Assembly (NCBI GenBank): GCA_014360495.1
Contig: JACIXR010000005.1
Coordinates: 88,516 to 152,515, forward strand
Reading direction: 5' to 3'
Source of the DNA: a bacterium
GTDB lineage: Bacteria > Armatimonadota > JACIXR01
DNA: 64,000 nucleotides
Positions 16,781-26,361 of the stretch are shown here, piece after piece; positions within the stretch are counted from its first letter, which is position 1; each line of letters opens with the position of its first letter. The translations under genes and the position numbers were made by a program. The notes beneath the pieces were generated by a model. That model was not told where the DNA came from, did not search any database, and worked only from the letters and a program-made list of their open reading frames with translations.

Positions 16781-16808
16781 ATTATAAAATGAGATAAATT
16801 AAAGTCAA
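16781..16808 (-). promoter_or_regulatory. Promoter of the GH99-like operon, with overlapping palindrome
   Basis: On the minus strand, TTGACT (16808-16803), 16 nt, TATAAT (16786-16781). The -35 is covered by an inverted repeat AAAGTC-AA-GACTTT at 16801-16814, a possible operator shared with the divergent ceramidase-like gene. Confidence 0.7.
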
Positions 16809-16858
16809 GACTTTTTTAATAAACGAAGAATTACTTTTGGACATAGGAGGGATATTTT

Positions 16859-18067
16859 GTGCCGAAAATTCTTTTATTAATCTTCTTGCTTTCACTATTT
16901 ATTCTCCCCTTAGCTGAGGCTGGACTTCTTGCCGGAGCGAGCAGGGTGAAGATAACACCATCATATAGCGTTTATCTAGCTGGTCTGGGAAATAATAGAA
17001 AAAGCGAGGGAGTACATGACGATATTTACGCCAGTGCCCTTTATTTAAACGATGGTAAAACGAGTGTGGTTATTGTTTCCCTTGATTTAATAGGTTTATT
17101 TCACGACGATGTTGAGGATATCCGCGGAAATAAAAATGACATTATAATCGCTTGCACTCATCAACATTCTGGTCCCGATACCCTGGGATTGTGGGGTCCG
17201 GATGAAACAACATCTGGTGTTAACCCCGAATACCTTGCCTTTGTCAAAGGCAAAGTGAGGGAAGCTATAGATAAAGCGAGGAAATCACCCAAGCCGGCAA
17301 TTTTAAAAGTAGGGGAAGCAAGGGTAAGCGAAGTGGCGTATAATGCGAGGGAGGAGAGCCTTTTAGACCCAACGATGACTTGTTTGTTTGTGGAAAGTCC
17401 TGATGGAAAACCTATAGCTATACTTGTCAATTATGCCTGTCATCCCGAGGTTCTGTGGGAAGATAATCATTTAATTACCTCGGATTTTGTCTACTATTTG
17501 AGAGAGCTATGCGAGCGAAAGATTGGTGGCACGACGCTATTTCTCAACGGGGCATTGGGAGGAATGGTGACGCCGAGGGTAAAGGAACACAGTTTCTCAG
17601 AGGCGAGGAGGGTTGGCGAGACAATCGGGGTGGAGGTTATAGAGGCTTGGAGGAAGGCGGAAAAGATACAAAATCCAAAGATAACGCATAGGTGTGCCAG
17701 ATTCAAGCTGCCGGTTGAGAACCCCCGTTTTCTCCTCGCTTCCCAAATGGGCATATTCAAGAGGAAGATCCAAAGCGGAGGAATAGATACGGAGATGCAT
17801 TTCCTTGATATCGGTGGAAAACTGCAGATTTTGACCAATCCTGGTGAGGCCTTGCCTAAGGTAGGCTTTGCTTTAAAGGAGTTGTTGAAGGCTAAATATA
17901 AAATGATAATCGGTTTAGCCTGTGATGAGATTGGCTATATACTTACCAAGGAGGATTTTGGCACCCAGCTTTACTCATATGAAAGTTCTATGAGTTTAGG
18001 TCCTAAAATAGCTGATGTCCTATTACAATTTGGGAGGAAGTTGGTGAGCGGAACGCTCGCTGAGTGA
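16859..18067 (+). CDS. Neutral/alkaline ceramidase-like protein, exported
   Basis: A 402-residue protein with a signal peptide (about 1-21, ILLLIFLLSLFILPLAEA), then AGASRVKITPS and YLAGLGN, the standard opening of the neutral/alkaline non-lysosomal ceramidase domain. Zinc-site segments are present: CTHQHSGPDTLG (about 99-110) and NYACHPEVL (about 190-198), with FLNGALGGMVTPR after. It is shorter than true bacterial ceramidases (about 650 residues), because the C-terminal Ig-like domain is missing. Similar short members are common in bacteria lacking sphingolipids and probably hydrolyse other amides (inference). The GTG start at 16859 has AGGAGGG about 8 nt upstream. The 3' end overlaps the convergent antiporter gene by 45 nt. 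Confidence 0.85.
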   Translation: MPKILLLIFLLSLFILPLAEAGLLAGASRVKITPSYSVYLAGLGNNRKSEGVHDDIYASALYLNDGKTSVVIVSLDLIGLFHDDVEDIRGNKNDIIIACTHQHSGPDTLGLWGPDETTSGVNPEYLAFVKGKVREAIDKARKSPKPAILKVGEARVSEVAYNAREESLLDPTMTCLFVESPDGKPIAILVNYACHPEVLWEDNHLITSDFVYYLRELCERKIGGTTLFLNGALGGMVTPRVKEHSFSEARRVGETIGVEVIEAWRKAEKIQNPKITHRCARFKLPVENPRFLLASQMGIFKRKIQSGGIDTEMHFLDIGGKLQILTNPGEALPKVGFALKELLKAKYKMIIGLACDEIGYILTKEDFGTQLYSYESSMSLGPKIADVLLQFGRKLVSGTLAE

Positions 18068-19189
18068 GAGATGTAAAATTAAAGGGGCTATTATCGTGGT
18101 TAACATGATTACCAAAACCAATATGGAATAGTCGGCATAGGAAAGGATACGATGGGACAAGGAGTAAGAAGCTAGAACGAGACCGACTTCCCCTCTGGGC
18201 ACCATCCCCACGCCGATAATCCACCTCTTTAGTCCTTTTCCTGGAGAGGATAGTCCAGCGATTAGTTTGCCTGAAAAAGCGATAGCGAAGATTACAAGTA
18301 TAAACCAAAGGGAAGAAAAGGAGATAGCACCGATTTTCATTTGGGCGCCCATAATGACGAAGAAAAAAGGGGTGAGAAAATCAGCAAGGGGGGTGATTCC
18401 TCGTTCTATATGTAGTTTTTGCTCTGTGCGTGATAGGAGAAGCCCACAGGCGAAAGCACCAACTATTGGAGCCAACCCGGCAATTTGAGAAAGAAGAGAA
18501 AGAAGGAGAAGAAAGGCTATAACTCCCGCGTAGAGCGCTCCCCTCGTCCTCAAATTAACCAAGACCTTCATTAAGGACGGAGTTATCCGCAAGCCGATTC
18601 CTAGCGCAAGTCCGAGAAAAAGCAATGCAAAGATAAACGAGCGGAGTATTAATCCTATGGATATGTTTCCGTGTTCTATGCTCGTGAGAACGGAGAGAAC
18701 CATAAGAGCTAATACATCGTCTAAAACGGCTGCCCCTAAAATAACATTTGCCTCTCTACTCTTGAGCCATCCTCTTTCCTGCAAAACCCTTGCGGTTATA
18801 CCCACGCTCGTAGCAGTGAGGACACCTCCTATGAATAATGCCTCCAACGAGCGGTAGCCAAAGGCAAGGGAGATGAGCCAGCCAAGAAAGAAGGGGAGAA
18901 CGACGCCGACGGTTCCCACCCATATTGAAGCTTTACCTGCCCTCTTAAGCTCTTCTATGTCCATTTCCAATCCTATCTCAAAAAGGAGAAGAATCGCCCC
19001 CATCTCGGCGAGGATATGAAGGGTTTCATTGGTTGGGTCGACCCAGTTCAACAAGCTGTAGCCAAGCAAAAGTCCCGTGAAAAGCTCGCCGACGACAGTC
19101 GGCAGCCTAATTCTATTCATCAGCTCCCCAAAGCCCTTGGCTAAAACGAGGATGGCGGCGGCTTTAAGCAGGAATTCATTGAAAGACAT
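18023..19189 (-). CDS. Na+(K+)/H+ antiporter, CPA2 family (NapA-like)
   Basis: A 388-residue integral membrane protein of about 12-13 helices, close to the length of Thermus NapA. The ion-binding Asp-Asp pair of electrogenic CPA2 exchangers is visible in GAAVLDDVLALMVLS (about 150-164). LLLFEIGLEMD and PTVVGELFTGLLLGY are typical of the family. There is no C-terminal RCK/TrkA domain, unlike full-length Kef proteins. It exchanges Na+ or K+ for H+ across the inner membrane. The ATG at 19189 directly abuts the stop of the DUF362 gene, making it the last gene of the guaA-rho operon. Confidence 0.9.
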   Translation of the reverse strand: MSFNEFLLKAAAILVLAKGFGELMNRIRLPTVVGELFTGLLLGYSLLNWVDPTNETLHILAEMGAILLLFEIGLEMDIEELKRAGKASIWVGTVGVVLPFFLGWLISLAFGYRSLEALFIGGVLTATSVGITARVLQERGWLKSREANVILGAAVLDDVLALMVLSVLTSIEHGNISIGLILRSFIFALLFLGLALGIGLRITPSLMKVLVNLRTRGALYAGVIAFLLLLSLLSQIAGLAPIVGAFACGLLLSRTEQKLHIERGITPLADFLTPFFFVIMGAQMKIGAISFSSLWFILVIFAIAFSGKLIAGLSSPGKGLKRWIIGVGMVPRGEVGLVLASYSLSHRILSYADYSILVLVIMLTTIIAPLILHLSLSERSAHQLPPKL

Positions 19190-20299
19190 TTAAATCTTTA
19201 TCAACTTGTAATTCGTCGTTCCTAAGCCGAGCTCTTCCGCATGCTTCAATTGTAATGTCCAATCAACTTGTGGGAAAAGGGCGCGGAATTTATCCTCGCC
19301 TCTCTCTAACCTTTTTCCCAAGGCAGAGCTTTCAATCCCTATTTCCTCGTTAACGAGGTCAGCGGAAGCCTTATCAATTGCAACTGGGTCAAAGGAGGCT
19401 AAGATACCGATGTCGGGCACGATTGGCAAGTCAGCCCAACCAACGCAATCGCAGAGGGGGGTTATGTCCATAAGGAAATTGAAGAAACAAACCTTTCCCT
19501 TTTTATCCTCAAGGATTGCATAGGCGTATTCCGCGAGCCTTTCCTGCTCAGCGACTGTTTCATCTCCCCAACGGATAGCGATTGCTCCCTGCGGGCAGGA
19601 AACAGTACATTCCCCGCAACCTATACACTTTTTCAAATCTATTACCGCTTTGCCGTTTTTAATTTTTATCGCTCCCACCGGGCACCATTTGGCGCAATTC
19701 CCGCAACCTATGCATAAATCCACGTTCACTTGTGGGGATAGCTGTGAGTGAAGGGCTTGCTTTCCGCCCCTGCTGGCGCAGCCCATTGCGACATTCTTTA
19801 AGGCGCCGCCGAAGCCGAACTGGATATGCCCCTTGAAGTGAGAGAGAACGACCAAAGCATCGGAATAGTAAATCTCTCCCGCAATCTTTATCTGCTTAAA
19901 GCGGGGCAAATTCACCCTCTTAACCACGAAGTTCTTCCCCCGCAAACCATCCGCTATGATGATTGGGGCACCGGTGATGGCATAGTCAAATCCATTTAGT
20001 ATGGCGTTAACAATATGGTCAACGCTGTTGGAACGCCCTCCTCTATAGAGGGTGTTGGTATCGGTCAAGAAGGGCTTCGCTCCCACAGATTTTATCTCCT
20101 CAACGATTGGACGGACGAATATGGGACGGAGATAGCGGGTATGTCCTCTCTCTCCGAAGTGAAGCTTGACACCGACAAGGTCGTTCGGTGAGAGGAAGCT
20201 GGAGAAGTTCATCTTCTCTATAAGGCGTCTCAATTTGGGGACCAAACCTTCCTCATGGGAAGAAGAGCGGGCGTCTACGAAGTAGACTTCTGCGTCCAT
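19190..20299 (-). CDS. DUF362 family Fe-S protein with 2[4Fe-4S] ferredoxin domain
   Basis: A 369-residue protein. The DUF362 part holds VGVKLHFGERGHTRYLRP (about 40-57), FLTDTNTLYRGGR and LSHFKGHIQFGFGGALKN. Two [4Fe-4S] motifs, CIGCGNCAKWCP and CIGCGECTVSCP (about 200-245), are inserted before the last quarter. A redox role is likely, but the substrate of the family is unknown. I place the start at ATG 20299: the TTG at 20317 would lie upstream of the AAAGGAGGT ribosome binding site and be translated through it, whereas that site is well spaced for 20299. It abuts the antiporter gene. Confidence 0.88.
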   Translation of the reverse strand: MDAEVYFVDARSSSHEEGLVPKLRRLIEKMNFSSFLSPNDLVGVKLHFGERGHTRYLRPIFVRPIVEEIKSVGAKPFLTDTNTLYRGGRSNSVDHIVNAILNGFDYAITGAPIIIADGLRGKNFVVKRVNLPRFKQIKIAGEIYYSDALVVLSHFKGHIQFGFGGALKNVAMGCASRGGKQALHSQLSPQVNVDLCIGCGNCAKWCPVGAIKIKNGKAVIDLKKCIGCGECTVSCPQGAIAIRWGDETVAEQERLAEYAYAILEDKKGKVCFFNFLMDITPLCDCVGWADLPIVPDIGILASFDPVAIDKASADLVNEEIGIESSALGKRLERGEDKFRALFPQVDWTLQLKHAEELGLGTTNYKLIKI

Positions 20300-20329
20300 A
20301 ATTCTACCTCCTTTCAAGAGTATGGATTT

Positions 20330-20791
20330 TTATTGATATTCTTCTTTTGCTGCTTCCAGGAAAACTCTCTCCAGGACATAGATGGGAGCTTTCACTCTCA
20401 GGGCGAGGGCAATGGCATCGCTGGGACGGGAATCAACGAAGATGGTCCTATCCGCAACGCCAAGGTAGATTTTCGCATAGTATGTGTCGTGGAAGAGGTC
20501 ATCAACGACAATCTTCTCCACTTGGACTTCTAACTTTTCCACGATATTCTTTAAGAGGTCATGTGTTAAGGGACGAGGAACGAGCACCTGCTCCGGATAT
20601 AGAGCTAAGGTTATAGCTAAAGCCTCAAAAGGACCAATCCAAATGTGAAGATTTCTACCCATGTCATCCCTTAAAACTACGAAATTCCTGCCCGCTTGGT
20701 CTTCAAAAACCCCTACTACTTTCACGGGAACTTCCTTATCGCCCTCTGGAAATCCCTCAAAATGTTCACCTGGTTCCTCAAAATAAGGCAA
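20330..20791 (-). CDS. Bifunctional nuclease family protein (DUF151)
   Basis: A 153-residue protein of the DUF151/BFN family: VFEDQAGRNFVVLRDD, LHIWIGPFEALAITLAL, RPLTHDLLKNIVEKL and VDSRPSDAIALALR. Family members in Thermotoga and plants show nuclease or stress-response links. In operon with rho (17 nt after it) and before DUF362. Confidence 0.92.
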   Translation of the reverse strand: MPYFEEPGEHFEGFPEGDKEVPVKVVGVFEDQAGRNFVVLRDDMGRNLHIWIGPFEALAITLALYPEQVLVPRPLTHDLLKNIVEKLEVQVEKIVVDDLFHDTYYAKIYLGVADRTIFVDSRPSDAIALALRVKAPIYVLERVFLEAAKEEYQ

Positions 20792-20808
20792 TTTATTTCG
20801 CCTCCTTT

Positions 20809-22131
20809 TTAGTCTTGCTCAAAGGGTCCTTCCTCTATCATCACAAGTTCCTCAGGGGAGAGGCTGCTTCTCAGTCGCTCAACTACCGTTGAGAAGAACT
20901 CCTCGTTCGACCTTGTGCGTTTAAGCCACTTGATTAATTCCTCGGTTGCCTCCGCTGTATCTAAAGAGGCATAGGCTCTCCGCAAAATCCATACACTCTT
21001 CAATTCCTTTTCCGTGTAGAGAAGTTCCTCGTGGCGAGTTCCACTTCTTTTTATATCTATCGCTGGGAATATCCTTCTCTCCGCCAACCCTCTATCAAGC
21101 ACGAGTTCCATATTCCCCGTTCCTTTGAATTCCTCAAATATAACCTCGTCCATCCTGCTACCCGTTTCTATCAATGTCGTGGCGATTATAGTGAGGCTTC
21201 CCCCATTCTCAATCTTTCTCGCCGCCCCAAAGAAATGCTTTGGTTTGTAAAGAGCGGCTGGGTCAAGCCCTCCGGAGAGTGTCCTGCCAGATGGGGTACA
21301 AGTGAGGTTGGAGGCACGGGATAAACGGGTGAGGCTGTCAAGCAGTATAACAACATCACGCCCCGCCTCCACCAAGCGCTTTGCTTTCTCAAGGGTTAAA
21401 TCGGCGACCCTCATATGATTTTCCGGCATTTCGTCAAATGTTGAGGAAATCACCTCTCCCCTAACCGACCTTTTAATATCCGTTACCTCCTCGGGACGCT
21501 CGTCAATGAGAAGGACAATCAAGTGAACCTCGGGATGATTTGCCGTTATGCTATTCGCTATAGTTTTGAGGAGGGTTGTTTTGCCAGCTTTTGGAGGAGC
21601 AACGATCAATCCCCTCTGTCCTTTCCCAATGGGAGCTATTATATCTATAACTCTAGCGGATATATTGTCGGGAGTGGTCTCTAGGCGCAATCGCTCAAAG
21701 GGATAGACGGGAACGAGTTCATCAAAATCAACTCGTTTTCTGAGAGATGTTAGCTTTATTCCGTTTATCGTCTCCACCCTTAGAAGTCCATAGTAGCGCT
21801 CCGTTTCCTTGGGAGCTCTGGCGAAACCGGCTATAACATCCCCCATCTTGAGCCCCAGTTTCTTTATCTGGGAAGCTGACACATACACATCATCGTTTGA
21901 TGGACGAAATCCGTTGACCCTGATCAATCCATAACCCTCAGGAAGGATTTCCAACACCCCTTCTATATACCGCAAGCCTGATTTCCAAGCATAATTCTGA
22001 ATTATATTCTTTATCAAATCCTCCCTGTTGAGGTTCTCTGCTTCGCTAATACCTAAATCCTTAGCGATTCCGAGGAGCGCCTCGTCGCTCATCGCTTCTA
22101 ATTGGGTAAGGTCTAATTCCATATCCATCAT
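20809..22131 (-). CDS. rho: Transcription termination factor Rho
   Basis: A 440-residue hexameric RNA-dependent ATPase. A Rho N-terminal helical domain (about 5-45, [15 protein letters not shown]), a cold-shock-like RNA-binding domain (about 55-120, [14 protein letters not shown]), then the RecA-type core with Walker [12 protein letters not shown] (about 178-188), [12 protein letters not shown] and [13 protein letters not shown]. Length is close to the minimal family form, with no insertion. AAGGAGGT lies immediately upstream; the ATG at 22122 has better spacing (10 nt) than the first ATG at 22131 (1 nt), so three extra residues may be spurious. Third gene of the guaA operon. Confidence 0.97.
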   Translation of the reverse strand: MMDMELDLTQLEAMSDEALLGIAKDLGISEAENLNREDLIKNIIQNYAWKSGLRYIEGVLEILPEGYGLIRVNGFRPSNDDVYVSASQIKKLGLKMGDVIAGFARAPKETERYYGLLRVETINGIKLTSLRKRVDFDELVPVYPFERLRLETTPDNISARVIDIIAPIGKGQRGLIVAPPKAGKTTLLKTIANSITANHPEVHLIVLLIDERPEEVTDIKRSVRGEVISSTFDEMPENHMRVADLTLEKAKRLVEAGRDVVILLDSLTRLSRASNLTCTPSGRTLSGGLDPAALYKPKHFFGAARKIENGGSLTIIATTLIETGSRMDEVIFEEFKGTGNMELVLDRGLAERRIFPAIDIKRSGTRHEELLYTEKELKSVWILRRAYASLDTAEATEELIKWLKRTRSNEEFFSTVVERLRSSLSPEELVMIEEGPFEQD

Positions 22132-22137
22132 ACCTCC

Positions 22138-22692
22138 TTACTTTCCAGCGTAGACATCGGGTTTCAAAACCCCTACGAATGGTAGATTTCTATATTTTTG
22201 GTTAAAGTCCAAGCCATAACCTACAACGAATTTATCGGGAATCTCAAATCCTTTATAATGAATATCCACCTCTACCTGCCTTTTCGCTGGTTTATCTAAG
22301 AGAGCACAAACCTTAACGCTCGCTGGCTTCCTAGCTCTTATTATCCGCAAAAGATAATCCAAAGTCAAGCCCGTGTCAACTATATCTTCTACTATTAATA
22401 TATGTCTTCCTTCAATGCTTTCGTCCAAGTCCTTTATTATTTTAACCACCCCAGATGTTTCAGTATAAGCTCCGTAGCTGGAGATGGCTACAAAATCAAC
22501 GCAAACGGGAATCCTTATATGTCTAATCAAATCGCTGAGAAAGACGAACGCCCCCCTTAAAACTCCCACTAAAACGAGCTCCCTATCTCTATAATCCTCG
22601 CTTATTTTTTCTCCCAGTTCTTTAACTTTCTCCGCAATCTGCTTCTCGGTTAAAAGAATCTCCTGAATGTCGCTTTCCAATCTCGTTATCAT
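22138..22692 (-). CDS. hpt: Hypoxanthine(-guanine) phosphoribosyltransferase
   Basis: A 184-residue purine salvage enzyme, adding hypoxanthine or guanine to PRPP. The PRPP loop is ILIVEDIVDTGLTLDYLL (about 97-114), preceded by the ELVLVGVLRGAFVFLSDL segment. PDKFVVGYGLDFNQKYRNLP is the conserved C-terminal purine-binding segment. It sits between guaA and rho with 6-nt gaps on each side, so purine salvage and GMP synthesis are co-expressed. Confidence 0.96.
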   Translation of the reverse strand: MITRLESDIQEILLTEKQIAEKVKELGEKISEDYRDRELVLVGVLRGAFVFLSDLIRHIRIPVCVDFVAISSYGAYTETSGVVKIIKDLDESIEGRHILIVEDIVDTGLTLDYLLRIIRARKPASVKVCALLDKPAKRQVEVDIHYKGFEIPDKFVVGYGLDFNQKYRNLPFVGVLKPDVYAGK

Positions 22693-22698
22693 ATCACA

Positions 22699-24297
22699 TC
22701 ACTCCCATTCTATTGTTGCAGGTGGTTTAGAAGATATATCATAAACAACCCTGTTTACGCCTTGAACTTCCCGGGTTATGCGATTTGAGATGTTCTCCAA
22801 AACCTCGTAAGGCAATCTCACCCAATCGGCTGTCATGGCGTCCTCGCTGGAAACGACCCTCACAGCTATAGTATAATCATAGGTTCTTCTATCTCCCATC
22901 ACCCCCACTGTTCTAACGGGAAGAAGGACGGCAAAAGATTGCCATACGCTCCTATACAAGCCCGCTTTCTTGATTTCCTCCACGACGATGGCATCCGCTT
23001 CCCTTAATATTTCTGCTTTTAAAGGTGTTACCTCGCCGATAATTCTGATGGCTAATCCGGGACCAGGGAAAGGATGACGCCAGACTATATCCGAGCTTAG
23101 CCCTAATTCCTCGCCCATCTGCCTAACCTCGTCTTTAAATAAGTAGCGTAACGGCTCTATCAGTTTCAGTTTCATTCTCAGGGGTAATCCACCCACATTA
23201 TGATGGGTCTTAATCCTCGCTGCTCTTTCCGTTCCGCTCTCTATCACATCGGGATATAGCGTGCCTTGGGCAAGATATCGGACATCCTCAAGCTTGCTTG
23301 CCTCTTCCTCAAAGACCTTCACGAACTCCTCTCCAATTATTCTCCTTTTCTCCTCAGGGTCCGTAACGCCCTTTAGCCTTGAAAAGAACCTTTCCTCGCC
23401 GTTAACATATATAAGGTTCATTTTGAAATTCTCTCTGAATGTGCGAAGGACATCCTCTACTTCCCCCTTGCGCAGGAGTCCATGATTGACGAATATGCAA
23501 TAAAGGTTATCCCCCACGACTTTATGCACGAGAACCGCCGTGACCGCGGAATCAACACCGCCACTTAAGGCACAGATGACTTTGCCTCCGTCTTTGACCA
23601 CCTCTTTTATATATTCTATTGCGCTTTGGATGTAAGAGGTAGTCGTCCATAAGGGTTCACATCCCGCTTGATTATAGAGGAAATTGCGTATCACCTCTAT
23701 TCCCCAAGGTGTATGAACGACTTCGGGATGAAATTGGACACCGAAGATTTTTCTCTCCGGGCAGGACATAGCGGCAACGGGGGTAGAGCGGGTATAGGCG
23801 GTAACCTTGAAGCCTGGAGGTGGTTTAACCACGATATCGGAATGACTCATCCAGGCTATCAAGTCGGGGTTCAATCCTGCGAATATGTCGGAGTCGTCTA
23901 TTACAAATAGCTCAGTCTTTCCATATTCCGCTTTCTCTCCTCTTCGCACTTCTCCATTAAGCATATAGCTAATCAACTGATGACCATAACAGATGCCCAG
24001 TATGGGAATGCCAAGATTGAAAATTTCAGGGTCGCATTTCAAGCTCCCCTCTTCAAAAACGCTGTTTGGACCGCCCGAAAGGATGATTGCCTTGGGATTG
24101 ATTCTCTTTATCTCCTCGGCGGTTATAGAGGGAGGGACGATTTCGGAATAAACACGACACTCCCTCACCCTTCGCGCGATAAGCTGGCTATACTGGGCTC
24201 CGAAGTCCAAAACTAACACTATTTGCTTATGCGGTAAAATGGAGTTATCTCTCTCGGCGATTTTTGATCTCCTTCCTTCCGTGTTTTTTAAAATCAA
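22699..24297 (-). CDS. guaA: GMP synthase (glutamine-hydrolysing)
   Basis: Converts XMP to GMP with glutamine and ATP. Class I amidotransferase domain ([14 protein letters not shown]; nucleophile Cys in [14 protein letters not shown]; His in FGVQFHPEV), ATP-pyrophosphatase PP-loop [13 protein letters not shown], and the C-terminal dimerisation domain ending in [12 protein letters not shown]. The 5' end is unclear. The TTG at 24297 has no ribosome binding site, and an AAGGAG lies inside that frame (24274-24269), 7 nt before an ATC codon at 24261. GTG at 24219 starts directly at the family homology. The operon promoter is at 24378-24351. Confidence 0.95.
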   Translation of the reverse strand: MILKNTEGRRSKIAERDNSILPHKQIVLVLDFGAQYSQLIARRVRECRVYSEIVPPSITAEEIKRINPKAIILSGGPNSVFEEGSLKCDPEIFNLGIPILGICYGHQLISYMLNGEVRRGEKAEYGKTELFVIDDSDIFAGLNPDLIAWMSHSDIVVKPPPGFKVTAYTRSTPVAAMSCPERKIFGVQFHPEVVHTPWGIEVIRNFLYNQAGCEPLWTTTSYIQSAIEYIKEVVKDGGKVICALSGGVDSAVTAVLVHKVVGDNLYCIFVNHGLLRKGEVEDVLRTFRENFKMNLIYVNGEERFFSRLKGVTDPEEKRRIIGEEFVKVFEEEASKLEDVRYLAQGTLYPDVIESGTERAARIKTHHNVGGLPLRMKLKLIEPLRYLFKDEVRQMGEELGLSSDIVWRHPFPGPGLAIRIIGEVTPLKAEILREADAIVVEEIKKAGLYRSVWQSFAVLLPVRTVGVMGDRRTYDYTIAVRVVSSEDAMTADWVRLPYEVLENISNRITREVQGVNRVVYDISSKPPATIEWE

Positions 24298-24350
24298 TTA
24301 TTTATCGCTTTCGCCGACAAATCAACCAGAGGGGGATTTATTTAATTACT

Positions 24351-24378
24351 ATTATATCATAAACGAAAAATTTGTCTA
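24351..24378 (-). promoter_or_regulatory. Promoter of the guaA-hpt-rho operon
   Basis: On the minus strand, TAGACA (24378-24373), 16 nt, TATAAT (24356-24351). The first three bases of the -35 box are the TAG stop codon of the upstream rdgB gene. No purine-riboswitch core is recognisable in the leader. Confidence 0.7.
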
Positions 24379-24960
24379 TACTTTAAGGCAGATTTTCTCT
24401 AAAATCTCCCTTGCCTTTATCAATGCCCTACCCCTATGGCTAACCTTGTTCTTCTCTTCTAAGCTCAGCTCCGCCATCGTTTTCCCAAGCTCTGGAACGA
24501 AGAAGATTGGGTCGTATCCGAAGCCTCCCTCTCCTTTTGGCTCATAAGCGATATAACCCTTAACTATGCCCTCAGCTTTTTCCAAAATTCCCTCGGGCGT
24601 GGCGATTGCGATAACACAGCGAAATAAAGCCTTCCTCTCTTCCCAACCTTTCCCTTCCAGCAATGACAAGATAAGCTTTATCCTTTCCTCATCGCTTTCT
24701 CCCACCCTCTTTGACTTTAACCCAGGGAAACCGCCCAAGCACTCTATCTCCAAACCTGAATCATCCGCCAACGAAATCTCTCCCCAGCGCGATACCGCCT
24801 CAATTGCTTTGCGCGAAGCGTTCTCCCAGTAGCTTTCTTCCCCTTCCTCAGATTCAAGAGGAGCTGGTAAGGGGACAATCTGGAGGGGAAGTCCATTTAA
24901 AGCCTGCTTCATTTCCCTAAATTTTCCCTTGTTGTTCGTTGCTATTATCAGTTTTCTCAT
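24376..24960 (-). CDS. rdgB: Non-canonical purine NTP pyrophosphatase (RdgB/HAM1)
   Basis: A 194-residue house-cleaning enzyme that removes dITP, ITP and XTP. It opens with LIIATNNKGKFREMKQAL, has SLADDSGLEIECLGGFPGLKS (metal-binding Asp), GGFGYDPIFFVPELGKTMAEL and ends with SHRGRALIKA. All family motifs and length are normal. The ATG at 24960 overlaps the phosphomutase stop by 4 nt. Last gene of the eno-pyk-ftsB-mfd-pgm-rdgB run. Confidence 0.96.
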   Translation of the reverse strand: MRKLIIATNNKGKFREMKQALNGLPLQIVPLPAPLESEEGEESYWENASRKAIEAVSRWGEISLADDSGLEIECLGGFPGLKSKRVGESDEERIKLILSLLEGKGWEERKALFRCVIAIATPEGILEKAEGIVKGYIAYEPKGEGGFGYDPIFFVPELGKTMAELSLEEKNKVSHRGRALIKAREILEKICLKV

Positions 24961-26348
24961 ATCAGCTTTTCAATCTCTTCCCTCAAAAGTGATAATGTCT
25001 CCTCGGAGTGAGTCTCCATATAGCATCTCGTTATCGGCTCTGTTCCCGAGGGGCGTAGGAGAAGCCAAGAGCCATCTTCAAACTTGAGCTTGACGCCGTC
25101 CATTTCGTTTATTTCGCATATCTTCAACCCCGCAAAGGAGGAACTCGCCTTTTTCAAAGCTCTCAGCATTTTCTTTTTCCCTTTTTCCTCAACGGGAATG
25201 TCAACCCTTTGGAAGAAGAATCTCCCTATCCTCTCAAAAATCTCCTCTAAAATCTCCTTTAAAGGCTTCCCCCATTTAGCGTATATCTCGCACATCAATA
25301 AACAGGCTAAGACGCCGTCCTTTTCCGGTATATGCCCCTTTATCGTCATACCGCCAGACTCCTCCCCTCCTAATAGTCCATCCTCGTCCTTCATTGCCTT
25401 GCCCACGAATTTAAAGCCAACGGGCACTTCTTTAAGGGGAAGATTGTAGAGCTTTGCCAAAGAGTCAAGCATGCTCGTCGTTGCAACGCTTCTAACAATC
25501 ACCCCTTTCAGTTTCCTCTCTTCCACGAGATACTTAAGGACAATAGCAAGCACCTCGTTAGGAGTTATGAAATCGCCTCCCCTATCCACAATGCCAAATC
25601 TATCAGCATCTCCATCGGTGGAAAGCCCGATATCGCCTTCCTTTTCCATTTTCTCCCTCAGCTCTATCAGGTTTCCCTCTGATGGGTCGGGAAGCATCTC
25701 TCCGAAGAGAGGATTCCTTACATTATGAAGCACTTCCACTTTCCAACCCACATCCCTCAATATCCCGTCAAGGTATCCCCTCCCGCTTGCATAAAGAGGG
25801 TCGTATATAGCATAATGAGGATTTTCTTTCAGGAGGGAGAAATCTATCACCTTTTCCAGATGTTTTCTATAGGAAGGAAATGGGTCAAAGCGCTGAACTT
25901 TCCCTTTAACTCCTTCTGTTGTCTTTCCCCTTCTTTTCCTGACGAATTTAATTAATTCCTCAATTCTGTCAGTAACATCGGGGAGGGCAGGATGAATATA
26001 CTCGGGAATGAATTTTATCCCTGAGTATATGGGTGGATTGTGGCTTGCGGTTATCATCACTGCTCCTCCCGCATTGAGTTCCTTTACAGAGAAGGATATG
26101 AATGGCGTGGGGACATCCCTTTCCGGGAGGTAAACATCTATGCCGTTTGAGGAAAGAACATCGGCAACCGCTATAGCGAATTCAGGGGAAAGGAAACGGG
26201 CGTCGTAGCCGACAATCGCTCCTCTCTCGGCTGTTCCCCTCTCCTTCATAAATAGGGAGATTGCTTCAGCCACTATTCTGACATTTTCAAATGTGAATTC
26301 ATCTGCTATTACCGCTCTCCAGCCGTCGGTTCCGAACTTGAACTTCAT
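24957..26348 (-). CDS. Phosphoglucomutase/phosphomannomutase family protein
   Basis: A 463-residue alpha-D-phosphohexomutase. Active-site Ser in ITASHNPPIYSGIKF (about 100-114), metal loop STDGDADRFG (about 240-249), sugar-specificity loop GGEESGG (about 323-329) and the phosphate-binding RPSGTEPITRCYME near the C-terminus. Interconverts sugar 1- and 6-phosphates, feeding polysaccharide synthesis or degradation. The specificity loop does not separate glucose from mannose with certainty. Ribosome binding site AAGGAGG before the ATG; 13 nt after mfd. Confidence 0.93.
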   Translation of the reverse strand: MKFKFGTDGWRAVIADEFTFENVRIVAEAISLFMKERGTAERGAIVGYDARFLSPEFAIAVADVLSSNGIDVYLPERDVPTPFISFSVKELNAGGAVMITASHNPPIYSGIKFIPEYIHPALPDVTDRIEELIKFVRKRRGKTTEGVKGKVQRFDPFPSYRKHLEKVIDFSLLKENPHYAIYDPLYASGRGYLDGILRDVGWKVEVLHNVRNPLFGEMLPDPSEGNLIELREKMEKEGDIGLSTDGDADRFGIVDRGGDFITPNEVLAIVLKYLVEERKLKGVIVRSVATTSMLDSLAKLYNLPLKEVPVGFKFVGKAMKDEDGLLGGEESGGMTIKGHIPEKDGVLACLLMCEIYAKWGKPLKEILEEIFERIGRFFFQRVDIPVEEKGKKKMLRALKKASSSFAGLKICEINEMDGVKLKFEDGSWLLLRPSGTEPITRCYMETHSEETLSLLREEIEKLI

Positions 26349-26361
26349 TTCAACCTCCTTT

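Noticed and set aside
24298-24350. Purine riboswitch before guaA
   Set aside because: The leader lacks the conserved purine-aptamer core and three-way-junction pairing; only an ordinary promoter is visible.
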